Shown: positions 1 to 8,754 of the stretch, one piece after another
How the letters are laid out: each line of letters begins with the position of its first letter
How positions within the stretch are numbered: position 1 is the first letter of the stretch
Assembly: GCF_036250695.1 (NCBI RefSeq)
Contig: NZ_CP109428.1
Location: 434,001 to 498,000, forward strand
DNA: 64,000 nucleotides
From: Streptomyces sp. NBC_01497
GTDB taxonomy: Bacteria > Actinomycetota > Actinomycetes > Streptomycetales > Streptomycetaceae
Direction: 5' to 3'
The notes under the pieces: model-generated
The model's input: the letters and a program-made list of their open reading frames with translations, nothing else
What the model was told of the DNA's origin: nothing
Databases searched by the model: none
Program-made: the position numbers and the translations under genes

Positions 1-359
1 TCGGCCGAGGCGATGTTGCGGGTAAACAGCACGACCGATGGCGGCCTGTCATGCACCGTGCACAGACTCCACTCCGACGATTGGCTCGCCACGAAGCCCG
101 GCTGGAGGACCGAGAGCGCCAGCTTGGTTACGCTTGCCGAAGCCTCAACCGTGCTATGCGGGGCCAGGGTGTGACACGTCGGGCGGCAGGTGCACCTCGC
201 AATTGCCGGGGCAGGCACGTGGAAGTCCTTCCGGGGGCTTCCGTCCCCTGGTACATCACTCCTCGCGCCGCAACCGCCTCCACGAAGAGCCGAGGCTAGG
301 TAACCAGCCCGGCCTTCGCTCCTACGTTGACGCGCATTGCGGCGTCCTCAGGAAAACCC
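1..359. other. Left edge, no gene recognised
   Basis: No reading frame here has convincing codon bias or a recognisable motif. The overlapping frames through this stretch look like chance open frames in GC-rich DNA. It may be the 3' flank of a lost gene, since the msrB gene to its right runs leftwards and stops at 360. Confidence 0.4.
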
Positions 360-824
360 TCAGGCCCCGACCCCTCCCTCGGAGGCGTCGAACTGGCCCA
401 GAAACTGGCCGTAGCCCTCCTTCTCAAGGTCCTCAACGGGGATGAAGCGCAAGGATGCTGAGTTGATGCAGTACCGAAGGCCGCCCCGGTCGGTGGGCCC
501 GTCGGGGAACAAGTGCCCCAAGTGGCTGTCCCCCGACACCGACCGAACCTCGACGCGGGTCATGCCATGGCTGGTGTCGCGCCTCTCGACGAGGTTGCCG
601 GCCTCGAGGGGTTTTGTGAAACTGGGCCACCCGCTACGGCTGTCGAACTTGTCCGACGAGGCAAACAGGGGCTCCCCCGACACGACATCCACATAGATTC
701 CGGGTGTCTTGTTGTCCCAGTAAGCGTTGTCAAATGCGGACTCTGTCTCATCATTCTGAGTTACGCGGTACTGCTGGTCCGTGAGCTGCGAAAGACGCTC
801 CGGGCTCTTACGGTACTCCGGCAT
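360..824 (-). CDS. msrB: Peptide-methionine (R)-S-oxide reductase, zinc-less type
   Basis: Reduces the R-epimer of methionine sulfoxide in proteins, a cytoplasmic repair enzyme. The 154-residue product shows the MsrB core: [19 protein letters not shown] (51-69), [10 protein letters not shown] (101-110) and catalytic Cys119 in [11 protein letters not shown]. Both CxxC zinc pairs of the common form are absent (VDVVSG and VRSVSG stand in their places), and the usual resolving cysteine is Ser64, so recycling probably uses an external thiol or another Cys-independent route. The start at 824 was chosen because GGAGG lies five bases upstream and [14 protein letters not shown] is the typical N-terminus; an in-frame ATG ten codons further up is less likely. 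A second, zinc-type MsrB and an MsrA lie at the other end of the window. Confidence 0.93.
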   Translation of the reverse strand: MPEYRKSPERLSQLTDQQYRVTQNDETESAFDNAYWDNKTPGIYVDVVSGEPLFASSDKFDSRSGWPSFTKPLEAGNLVERRDTSHGMTRVEVRSVSGDSHLGHLFPDGPTDRGGLRYCINSASLRFIPVEDLEKEGYGQFLGQFDASEGGVGA

Positions 825-1612
825 CTCGGCCTCCTCGAAGGTGCTGGCATGCATCGTTCCTTCAGGGCATCTGCGTCGCTGGTCGCCGTATTCTTACCGA
901 CCGGGACCCTGTCCTTCCGCCTCGCTGGCAACGCCGTCGCAGGATGGGCGGCGCTTTCCTTAGGCCGCGGGGACCACCGGATATGACTGGCCTTGCGAAC
1001 GCACCGCCTCAGCCGTCTCAATGAACCACTGAGGCTGCGGCCCCGAGCAACGACAAAGCGGCGCTGGCACGGTCCAGCCACCCCAAGCCCGCTCGGGTCC
1101 GGCCCCTACATCCGCAAACAATTCTGCATCCAGTGTGAGGCCTCTCAGGCAGTAGCGCACGTAGGCGTAGCCCCAGCTCGGGTGATCGGGGGTTCGGGGC
1201 GCGACAAAACGTTGGTTAGTCGTGCGTGTACCAGCGGATTTGTGCGGTCCAGGTCCGGGTTTGTTCGACGGTCCGGCAAGTGGTCTGCGAGAGGTCCCGT
1301 TGTGCCGCTGCCCGCGTTCCAAAGACGATGCACGAGGGTGCGGGTGGTTGCCCGGCTTGCCGGAACCGGACGCGATGATCTGGCCGGAGGGAGGTCACCA
1401 CTGACAGGGCAGCGACCGGTGTCGGCAACGAGTCGGCGGTAGCCGAGGGCGAGCAGGGCCAGTTCCCGCGGCCAGGGCGCGGTTGCTGCAGACCGAGCAT
1501 CCAGGCTCAATGGAACGAGTCAGGGGCTTGGTCCAGAAGCCCCGCCACTGCCTTGTCCACCCGCCCGACCGGCGCGTGCCGCCCTCGGCTCGGACAAGCG
1601 GCAAGGACGGGC
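825..1612. other. Gap of about 790 bp without a supported gene
   Basis: Several open frames overlap on both strands but none shows a known motif or a ribosome site with consistent codon use. It lies between msrB and an IS110 remnant and probably holds old, scrambled insertion-sequence flanks. Confidence 0.4.
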
Positions 1613-2336
1613 ATGACCAGCAAGACGCATGACGGCCCGGAGCTCACCGACGGAGTCGACACCCACGGCGTGACCCACCACGCGGCCATGATCGACTCCA
1701 TCGATAGGACCTCGCCGACCGGGAGTTTCCCACCACGATCCGCGGCTACCGCGACCTGCTGGACTGGATGCGTGGCCACGGCGCACTAGTCGCGGTCGGT
1801 GTCGAGGGCACCGGCGCCTACGGGGCCGAGCTGGCCCAGGTCCTCGCGGCGGCCGGGGTCGCGGTCGTCGACGTCGACCGCTTGGACCGCAAGACCCGCC
1901 GGATGAAGGGTAAGTCCGATCCGATCGACGCCTAGGCCGACGCGACGGCCGCGCTCTCGGACGCGCCACCGGCACCCCGAAGAGCCGGGACGGCGTGGTC
2001 GAGGCGGTACGCGTGCTGCGGGTCGCACGCCGCAGCGCGGTCAAGGCCCGCACCCAAGCCATGAACCAGATTCGTGGCCTGCTCGTCTCCGCGCCCGCGA
2101 TGCTGCGCGAGCAGACCGCCGGGTTGGAGCGGGCCACACGATACGGACTCTGGCCCGGCTCCGGCCCGGTGACGACCTATTCCGTCCGCCGCCTGCCGCG
2201 CGTGCGGCCCTGCGCCGTCTGGCCCGCCGCCACCAGGCGATGGACGAGGAGGTCAACCGAGCTGGATGCCGAGCTCGGGCTGCTGACCCGGCGGGCAGCC
2301 CTGGCACTGCTGGGGACGAAGCCGGATTCTCGATGA
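1613..2336 (+). pseudogene. IS110-family transposase, N-terminal part, decayed
   Basis: Remnant of a DEDD (RuvC-like) IS110 transposase. The frame starts MTSKTHDGPELTDGVDTHG, shifts near 1702, then reads GVEGTGAYGAELAQVL and KTRRMKGKSDPIDA, hits TAG at 1933-1935, shifts again near 1955 and reads VVEAVRVLRVARRSAVKAR. These are typical IS110 N-terminal and linker motifs. Two frameshifts plus one stop make it inactive. The C-terminal Transposase_20 part is missing here; a separate IS110 C-terminal fragment lies at 4014-4385, but the two need not come from one element. Confidence 0.85.
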
Positions 2337-2445
2337 CGCCCCCGACCTCCCGCACCTGGGGCAGGCGCGGACCCACCTCGGTCATCCGGACCCGAGGCCG
2401 TTCCCAGCTCCATAGCAGCCCTGAGCTGCTACAAACCGGGTGAAC

Positions 2446-2640
2446 ACTCCCCCCTGATCTACCGTCTCGAACGGCATACCGGCCACAAGAGCCGCGGCCG
2501 CGGGAGCTTCGCCTGGACCGAGTACCGCGACCTCCTCATCGCCACCCACGAGCAGCCGGAGGGGCCCATCGTCCTCATCCGGGACAACTCAAACGTCCAC
2601 AATGACCACCATCCGGGCCCTCATCGACCCGCACGCCCGG
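2446..2640 (+). pseudogene. IS630-type DDE transposase fragment
   Basis: The frame reads SFAWTEYRDLLIATHEQ and PIVLIRDNSNVHND, which matches the region around the second catalytic aspartate of actinobacterial IS630 transposases (normally WDNLNTHVS). The expected downstream LPxYAPxLNPVE motif is missing, so only about 65 codons survive. Confidence 0.6.
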
Positions 2641-2659
2641 CCCACCCCCCACCCCGACC

Positions 2660-2753
2660 GGACCTGTACCCACGACACCACGCCCACAACGTCAGTAACA
2701 GCAGTCTCGACTACCGCAACCCCGTCGACTACGAGCCCGCATTCGCAGCCTGA
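2660..2753 (+). pseudogene. Possible IS3 OrfB C-terminal scrap
   Basis: The frame ends SLDYRNPVDYEPAFAA and then stops, like the extreme C-terminus of IS3-family OrfB proteins (LxYRxPxDFE). It is very short, so the assignment is weak. Confidence 0.3.
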
Positions 2754-3382
2754 CCAGCGCACCAAAGCTGTCCGTCACAGCGGAACAAGCTCAGACGGCC
2801 TGAACCGACCGTACGACGGCGGGCTGTGGTGTCGCCCGCTGTGTTCTCCGGGTGGCCGCATCCATCCCAACCGCCGTCGTATCCGGCGGGGCGGTGTCCC
2901 TGCCCGGCGACGCGCTTGTGCGGAAGGGCGCCGGGCTGTCCTGGGCAAGCCCCGGGTGGGCCCGGGTAAGCCCTGGGTGGTGCCGCGTAAACCAACAAGG
3001 GTTGCCCTCGCAACTTGCGGCAGCTGGCGCCGTCTGCATAGGCAGGATCCTTTGCTGGCACCCCCGCTGCCGTGCCAGGATCGCTCGATCCGGCCGCAGT
3101 AGATTCAGTCCTATAAACAACGTCATGGTTGCATTGTCGGCGGAATTGGCGGACATTCGAGCAGGAAGGAGAATTCAAGCTGATATGCCGCACGGGGAGC
3201 CCCCGTCCTCTCGCTAGAATACCCAGAATGCTCCCGTTCAGAGCAGCAAGAGGGCGACGCCTCGCGGCCGTTTACCTCCCTACATACAACCGGGTCTTCA
3301 GCGAACCGTCACAAAAGGATAAAACGCTCGACAGCTCGGACCGGACCAGTTCAGCACAGACGGCGTTGATGCAAATGAACAG
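2754..3382. other. Gap, no gene recognised; locally lower GC
   Basis: About 630 bp with no supportable coding region. The part from about 3095 to 3320 is poorer in GC than its surroundings, which suggests DNA of another origin or a non-coding spacer. Confidence 0.35.
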
Positions 3383-3438
3383 GGAAGGCCTCCAATGCGA
3401 TGAAGCGGTCTGGAGACTGCACCGCATGGAGGCCTTCC
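3383..3438. terminator. Long hairpin
   Basis: GGAAGGCCTCC-A-ATGCG at 3383-3399 pairs with CGCATGGAGGCCTTCC at 3423-3438, a 16-bp stem with one bulged base and a 23-nt loop. It sits just past the truncated 3' end of the leftward IS5 remnant, so it may be a terminator or part of an insertion-sequence end. Confidence 0.5.
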
Positions 3439-3449
3439 GCACCAGACTA

Positions 3450-3905
3450 GGCCCGGCTGACCGTTTGCGCTCGCTGGGCAGCGATCGCGTAGGTTTCCGG
3501 ATACCCCATCCCCTCAGAGCCACCGTCGTGGCGGTTTCCGCTGGTCAGCGAGACGGCCAAAGGGGTGCGGCGCCGGTCGGTGATCAGGTGGTGCTTGCTG
3601 CCCGGACGTGCGCGGTCGACTGGCGACGGTCCGGTGTGAGCCCCCCTTGAGGGCCCGGACGTGAGAGCCGTCGATCGCTGCGTCATCCATGTCCAGCAAG
3701 CCCGTCGCCCGCAGTTCTGCCAGCAGGATCTCGTGCAGACGGGGCCACACACCAGCCTCGGTCCAGTCCCGCAAACGCCGGCAGGCCGTCACACCGCTGC
3801 AGCCGATCGGCTCCGTGGGCACATCCGCCCATCTCACACCCTTGCGCAGCACGTAAACGATCCCACGCAAGGCAGCCTGGTCATCCGTCGGCAGCCGCCC
3901 GGGAT
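3450..3905 (-). pseudogene. IS5-family transposase, truncated and frameshifted
   Basis: Reads LRGIVYVLRKGVRWADVP, then DDAAIDGSHVRALKGG in one frame, and GPSPVDRARPGSKHHLITD with LTSGNRHD in the other. These are the first catalytic Asp (AIDGSHVRA) and the central block of IS5/IS4-type DDE transposases. A frameshift falls near 3645 and the C-terminal third with the second Asp and the Glu is gone. Confidence 0.85.
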
Positions 3906-4013
3906 ACCTCCGGAGCCTCGGAGGACGCGGCGTGTCAGGTCGTCGGGGGCGGTTTCGACCCGTTCGATGAGACGCTGCACGGGGCGGGTCTCCTCCTGGG
4001 GGACGTGGCCTAG

Positions 4014-4385
4014 ATGCCCGGTGTCGGCGTCAGGACCGCCGCAGTCCTGCTATCCACCGTCGGTGACGGCACCAGCTTCCCCACTGCCGCCCATCTCGCC
4101 TCCTACGCTGGACTCACCCCCACCACCAGACAGTCCGGGACCCTGATCCATGGGGAACACGTACCCCGAGGCGGAAACCGGCAGCTCAAACGCCCTACGC
4201 TCCTCTCCGCCTTTGCCTGCATGAACGCTGACACAGCCTCTCGCACCTACTACGGCAAACGACGCGCCGGCGGAAGAACCCACACCCAAGCCCTCCTCCG
4301 TCTCGCTCGCCAACGCACCAGCATCCTGTTCGCCAGGCTCCGCGACGGCACCTTCTACCAACCCAGGACCCCACGGCTCGCTTGA
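4014..4385 (+). pseudogene. IS110-family transposase, C-terminal fragment
   Basis: Contains PGVGVRTAAVLLSTVGDG, FPTAAHLASYAGLTP and a KRPTLLSAFACMNADTASRTYYGKR-type tail, the helix-hairpin-helix-like Transposase_20 domain of IS110 proteins. It starts mid-protein after a TAG at 4009-4011 and has no usable ribosome site. The ISL3 element at 4418 inserted just beyond its end. Confidence 0.8.
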
Positions 4386-4538
4386 CGAAGGGCATAGTGG
4401 CTCTGTTGATGACAAGGGGTTCTGGCCCGCTTTCCGTGAAGCGCGCACGCTGAGTGACGGCTGGTGCTCCGTTCAGGCTCGGGGAAGTTGCCTGGAAATG
4501 ACCAGGGCCGATCTTGGTGTGGTCGACACTGCGGCGTC

Positions 4539-6140
4539 GTGGAAGAGACGTCGCCCCGCCTGGAGGACCTGCTGTTTCCGTCCATCGCGGACGTGTCGGT
4601 GCTGTCGCTGGACGTGAGTCACGAGGCGATACGCATCGACGTGTGCAGTGCGACGGCCGGGGCGGCATGCCCGGACTGTGGGAGCGAGTCGACCCGGGTG
4701 CACAGCTCCTATCTGCGGTGTCCTGCGGACGTGCCGAGTGGGGGACGTCTGGTGGTCCTACAACTGGGAGTTCGGCGGTTCTTCTGTCCGGAGTCTTCGT
4801 GTGCTCGGCGGACGTTCGCTGAGCAGATGCCGGGACTGACCCGGCGGCACAGCAGGTGGACGGAGCGCTTGCGGTCGACTCTCGCCGCGGTGGGTCTGGC
4901 CCTCGCCGGCCGGGCTGGCGCCCGGTTGGCACGGGCCTTCGGGGTTTCCATCAGTCGCAGCGCGGTGTTGCGGCTGCTCGATGTGTTGCCCGAACCAGAG
5001 GTCCCAGCGCCGCGGGTGGTTGGCGTTGATGAGTACGCCACACGCAAGGGACGGGTCTACGGCACGGTACTCGTCGACGTCGAGACCCGTCGGCCGGTGG
5101 ATCTGCTGCCTGACCGGGAGGCGTCCAGCTTGGCCGCATGGCTGGCGAAGCGACCCGGGGTCGAGATCGTCTGCCGGGACCGCGCGCCGTTCTTCGCCGA
5201 GGGCGCCACAGCCGGGGCACCCCAGGCGACGCAGGTCGCCGACCGCTGGCATTTGTGGCACAACCGCGGGGAGGCTGCTGAGCGGGCTGTCGCCCGACAC
5301 CGCCAGTGCCTTCGCATCCTGGTCCCTGATCGCGTGGGGAAGGTCAACCTACCGGCGCTGTCCGAGGAGAAGGCTGACTCTCCCTGGCGGAGCGAGCGGT
5401 TCGCCAACCGTGTCCGAGCCCGGCACGCCACGGTCCACGCGCTGCTGGAAGCCGGCCACAGCCGCCGCTCCATCGGGCGCCAGCTGAACATGACCCACCG
5501 CACGGTCAAGAGCCTCGCCGACGCCGCGAAGCCCGAAGACCTCTTCCGCGGCCAGTGGCAGCACAACAGGACCTCCGTCCTCGACGAGTACAAGCCCTAC
5601 CTGGACGAACGCTGGGACGAGGGCTGCACCATCGCCTGGAAGCTCTGGGAGGAGATCGTTCCATTGGGCTATCGAGGCAGCTACGGCCGAGTCAGCGCCT
5701 ACCTGCGAGAGAAACGGACCTCGCCGCGGCCGGTGACCGCGCAGCCGCCGGCACCCCGCGTGGTGACGAGATGGATCCTGAGCCGACCCGAGACGCTGAC
5801 CGAGATCGAACAGGTCCGGCTCAAGGCCGTCCTGGCCAACTGCCCCGAACTCGATGCCCTGACCGGTCACGTCCGGTTCTTCGCCCAGATGCTCACCGAG
5901 CGCCAGGGCGAACGGCTCCCGCAGTGGCTCGACGCCGTCCGCCAGGACGACCTGCCCAGCCTCCACACTCTCGCGGCGGGCATCGACCGAGACCGCGACG
6001 CGGTCATCGCCGGCCTGACGCTGCCCTGGAACTCCGGCGTCGTCGAAGGACACGTCAACCGGATCAAGATGCTCAAGCGCCAGATGTTCGGCCGGGCTGG
6101 CTTCGCACTGCTCCGCAAGCGAGTCCTGTTGGCTCACTGA
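4539..6140 (+). CDS. ISL3-family transposase
   Basis: 533 residues from the GTG at 4539 (VEETSPRLEDLLFPS). N-terminal zinc-binding region CPDCG followed by a second Cys cluster (FFCPESSCARRTF), then the DDE core: VVGVDEYATRKGRVYGT carries the first Asp, VCRDRAPFFAEG and ADRWHLWHN the second block, and WNSGVVEGHVNRIKMLKRQMFGRAG the Glu. Length and motifs are full for the family. The longer open frame up to 4464 runs into the left inverted repeat and is unlikely to be translated. Confidence 0.93.
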   Translation: MEETSPRLEDLLFPSIADVSVLSLDVSHEAIRIDVCSATAGAACPDCGSESTRVHSSYLRCPADVPSGGRLVVLQLGVRRFFCPESSCARRTFAEQMPGLTRRHSRWTERLRSTLAAVGLALAGRAGARLARAFGVSISRSAVLRLLDVLPEPEVPAPRVVGVDEYATRKGRVYGTVLVDVETRRPVDLLPDREASSLAAWLAKRPGVEIVCRDRAPFFAEGATAGAPQATQVADRWHLWHNRGEAAERAVARHRQCLRILVPDRVGKVNLPALSEEKADSPWRSERFANRVRARHATVHALLEAGHSRRSIGRQLNMTHRTVKSLADAAKPEDLFRGQWQHNRTSVLDEYKPYLDERWDEGCTIAWKLWEEIVPLGYRGSYGRVSAYLREKRTSPRPVTAQPPAPRVVTRWILSRPETLTEIEQVRLKAVLANCPELDALTGHVRFFAQMLTERQGERLPQWLDAVRQDDLPSLHTLAAGIDRDRDAVIAGLTLPWNSGVVEGHVNRIKMLKRQMFGRAGFALLRKRVLLAH

Positions 6141-6170
6141 GATGTCAGGCGCGCGCGATAGCTTCCCGAC

Positions 6171-6752
6171 ATGGGTGTGTATTTGGTGAGCGTCGGCGCG
6201 GAGGAATGGTTCGGTGATGAGGAAGATGGATGGGGTGAAGTTGCTTCAGCGCTCAACGCTGAACTCAGGCGGTGGGGCCTGCCGCCCTACGAGGACGTAC
6301 CCCCGGAGGTGGACTTCGCACCGGGATCAGGGCAAGCCTTCGAGGAGAAGCTGACCCCCTCCATGACCGGGTTCCTCGCCTTGTGCCAGACACACCTGTC
6401 ACGAGAGGAATCGGAGACCCTGTCCGGCTGGACCGTGCTCGTGCCCTTCTCGCTCGACGAGGAGATCTGGTTGCCCGTCGAATCCCGCGACTACGACTCC
6501 ATGGTCGCCGGCGCTCCGCAGGTACTACCGCTCGCCGAGAAGCTCGCGGCAGCCATCGATCTGCCACCCGAAACCCCGGCGACATGCGACAACCTCGACC
6601 TGAGCATGTGGTTCAGGCACCAAGCAAAGGAACTGGCCACTACTCGAACAGGACCGTGGAGCAAGGACCTGAACACAGCCTTCTACGTCGCGCTGTTCCT
6701 GCGCGCTGCCCAGCACTCGATCCGACGCGGCTGCCCCATCGTCTGCACCTGA
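6171..6752 (+). CDS. ISL3 cargo protein of unknown function
   Basis: 193 residues, starts 30 bp after the transposase stop and ends 36 bp before the right inverted repeat, so it travels with the element. I do not recognise a domain. The chain is acidic, without signal peptide or membrane segment; it begins GVYLVSVGAEEW and includes a leucine-rich middle (PQVLPLAEKLAAAIDLPP) and a conserved-looking C-terminus WSKDLNTAFYVALFLRAAQHS. The soluble acidic shape recalls small immunity or SMI1-like proteins, but that is only a resemblance. No clear Shine-Dalgarno is seen, so it may be translated by coupling to the transposase. Confidence 0.7.
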   Translation: MGVYLVSVGAEEWFGDEEDGWGEVASALNAELRRWGLPPYEDVPPEVDFAPGSGQAFEEKLTPSMTGFLALCQTHLSREESETLSGWTVLVPFSLDEEIWLPVESRDYDSMVAGAPQVLPLAEKLAAAIDLPPETPATCDNLDLSMWFRHQAKELATTRTGPWSKDLNTAFYVALFLRAAQHSIRRGCPIVCT

Positions 6753-6836
6753 GACTCATTTTCGGTCCCACTGGTCTCCCAGCGGAGATCACTCATCGTG
6801 CACGCGTCACGGAAAGCGAGCCAGAACCTGACAAGG

Positions 6837-7360
6837 AGCAGCGTTTCTCAGGCAGTTCGGGAGGCGTTTCCCGCGTCGTCTATCGATGGCTTTGGACAGC
6901 AGCTCGGTGTCGAGCGGCAAGAGGCCGTCTGCCGCTCCTCTGAGGCCCGGGGCAAAAGCGCTCGCTACGGGCGCAGGTGACGGCCGTCGTCCCGCCGTTG
7001 CCGAGTGCCCGCGGGTGACTCCCGCTCTCGTCGACATCGAAATCCGGGCCCGGCGAGCGCCGACCGAGGCCGTCGACAACTGCTGTCGCGTGACGTCGAG
7101 AAAACCAGCTGCTGCCCTCGGCAGCTCCAAGATTCCCAGCAGCGTCAAGTTAGGAGGAGGGCTGTAGGGGAGGTGCGGGGGAGAGGCGTGGGTCAGAGAC
7201 CGTGAATACTCAGAGATCTGCCATGACGATCCGTCCCGCTGACTGCCGCAACGGGCCAGCGTGCCTACAGAGGCGGGTGGGGCCGCCCGGAGCACAGAGC
7301 GGAGCGGGAACGATGAAAGCCACGCCCGCCCCCCTTACGCTCCCCCTGTCCAGCAAGGCG
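6837..7360. other. Gap, no gene recognised
   Basis: DNA right of the ISL3 target site. No frame has convincing motifs. The sequence continues the pre-insertion locus that began left of 4417. Confidence 0.35.
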
Positions 7361-7410
7361 GACGGCCCTGGCCGGGCGCACCTCCTTCGTGGCTCCCCGC
7401 CCGGCCACCA
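7361..7410 (+). repeat. GC hairpin repeat, copy A
   Basis: Stem GGCCGGGCG (7370-7378) with CGCCCGGCC (7398-7406). The loop holds CACCTCCTTCGTGGCTCC. The same stem, loop and flanking GGACGG-type sequence recur at 7778-7829 and, inverted, at 17485-17535. Confidence 0.75.
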
Positions 7411-7777
7411 CCACCCGGCCCAGCCCAGCGACGAATCACTGAACCGCCAGCGTCGGCATATCAACCATCGGGCGTCCGGCTCCGAACCCCTGTTGCCTGA
7501 CGTCTTTGCGTTCCACAGCCTGGGCGCGGGCGACGACGGGCGTTCGGACCCTCCCGCACGGTCGCGAGAGCAACCTTCCGCTGTGGGCCTGCCCAGCATT
7601 ACGCCCCCTCGGGGGCTCGCTTACCCGGGACAGTAGGCAACCCTCCGCACCGGCACACCTCCGGGCGAGGACACCGCGCTGTCCGCCAGATACGGGCGGG
7701 GTGGATGCGGCCACTTGACGGACACAGCGAGCGGCAACACGCCTGCCCTCGTACGGTCGTCTTAGCCGTCGGTGGTG
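7411..7777. other. Spacer between two hairpin repeats
   Basis: About 370 bp between copies A and B. Short open frames occur on both strands, none recognisable. Confidence 0.3.
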
Positions 7778-7829
7778 GACGGCTCTGGCCGGGCGGGGCG
7801 TCTCCTCTGTGGCCCCCGCCCGGCCGCCA
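7778..7829 (+). repeat. GC hairpin repeat, copy B
   Basis: Perfect 12-bp stem GGCCGGGCGGGG (7788-7799) with CCCCGCCCGGCC (7815-7826). Same orientation as copy A, about 415 bp away; the left flank GGACGGCTCTGG matches GACGGCCCTGG in copy A. Confidence 0.75.
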
Positions 7830-8147
7830 CTTGCCGCGCCGGTGATGGCATATTCCCTCCGCGGTCACCCAACTGGGGGTCGGATAGATGCCCAGAAACC
7901 TGAGGTCACACCAGCGAAGGGACTGAACCAGCCGCGCGGGCATCCGCGACCTGCTCGTGGGAGTTCTGGTCCCGCACCGCCTCGTCACACATGAAGCCGT
8001 GATGAGCCCTGCCCCAGCCAGCGGGGGCGCAGTTCATCGGAGGGAACTGGAGGACGGGCCTGCAACGCGACACACGGGTACGGAAGTCAGTTCCCTCACA
8101 GACATCGAGGACCTTGGTTGGTCTCGAAGTCCTGACAGGCCGCTTCC
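7830..8147. other. Gap, no gene recognised
   Basis: Lies downstream of the broken DUF5131 start on the minus strand. It may hold more of that decayed gene, but I cannot align it by eye. Confidence 0.3.
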
Positions 8148-8228
8148 TCAGCCGGGGGAGACCCGGTCGCAGCCGGTCGTGGGGTTCCAGGTGGCCTCGG
8201 TCCACTCGATCGTGCTGCGGTCACTCAT
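8148..8228 (-). pseudogene. DUF5131 (phage Gp37/Gp68-like) 5' remnant
   Basis: Only 26 codons remain: [20 protein letters not shown] followed by DRVSPG and then a stop. This is the conserved N-terminus of DUF5131 proteins, which in full length continue with CxxCYA, a radical-SAM-like cluster. The Cys motif is lost here. Family members are often carried by phages and plasmids. Confidence 0.7.
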
Positions 8229-8754
8229 CGTGCCACCGCTTTGCCATTCGCGAACTCGACTGCGCCGTCATGTCGTCCGCCAATCTAGCTGGAGGCCTCA
8301 TTTCATCACTAGCTGCCCTTGGGCCACGACCGAAGGCCATGGATAGAACGCGCGTTCAGTTTTTCCGTGCATACTTGTCCGTGGTTCTGCTGTCGGGCAG
8401 TCAGACTCGTGGGCGGGCGAGTCGTGGCTGTGGCCCACCGTTTCGATGCCGTCGCGTGGACGCTGGCTGCGGAGCGTGGGTCGGCTCTGGCCCCGGCGTA
8501 GAGCGCAGACCGTACCGCGTTCGTTTGTCGTCAGCGTTCGTTGAACGAGTCCGCCGTCGGGCGGGCAGTTCATTGGGAAACGCACGTGGTCGCGGGCAAG
8601 GGTGGCCACCCATTTCAGGTAGCCCTACAAGAGTCGCTGTTCGCAAGCTGGCAACGTATCGAGCTGGAATGCCGTTGTGCGTGGGTGGCCGGCCGCTATC
8701 CCCGATGATAGAGGCCAGCGGAGCGACAGATCGAGTAAGGCTGGGAGCACATAC
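8229..8754. other. Gap upstream of the 8755 gene
   Basis: About 525 bp without a supported gene. The right end must hold the promoter of the gene at 8755; I see no clear -35/-10 pair. Confidence 0.3.

Larger units (their letters stand above)
4418..6828 (+). mobile_element. Complete ISL3-family element with a cargo gene
   Basis: Terminal inverted repeats of 40 bp (4418-4457 and 6789-6828) match at 36 positions; both begin GGTTCTGG when read inwards. The element is flanked by a perfect 8-bp direct repeat, TGACAAGG, at 4410-4417 and 6829-6836, the duplication size known for ISL3. The 2411-bp element carries the transposase (4539-6140) and a second gene (6171-6752) inside the repeats. Intact repeats, intact duplication and an intact transposase point to a recent insertion. 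Confidence 0.95.

Noticed and set aside
38..445. 135-codon open frame at the left edge
   Set aside because: No motif, no ribosome site, and it overlaps the convincing msrB gene on the other strand.
1613..4385. One IS110 element split by later insertions
   Set aside because: The N- and C-terminal pieces could belong to different IS110 subgroups and no matching junction was found, so they are listed separately.
7906..8205. More of the DUF5131 gene downstream of its broken start
   Set aside because: The downstream frame does not show the expected CxxCYA or WVIVGGESG motifs, so only the first 26 codons are claimed.
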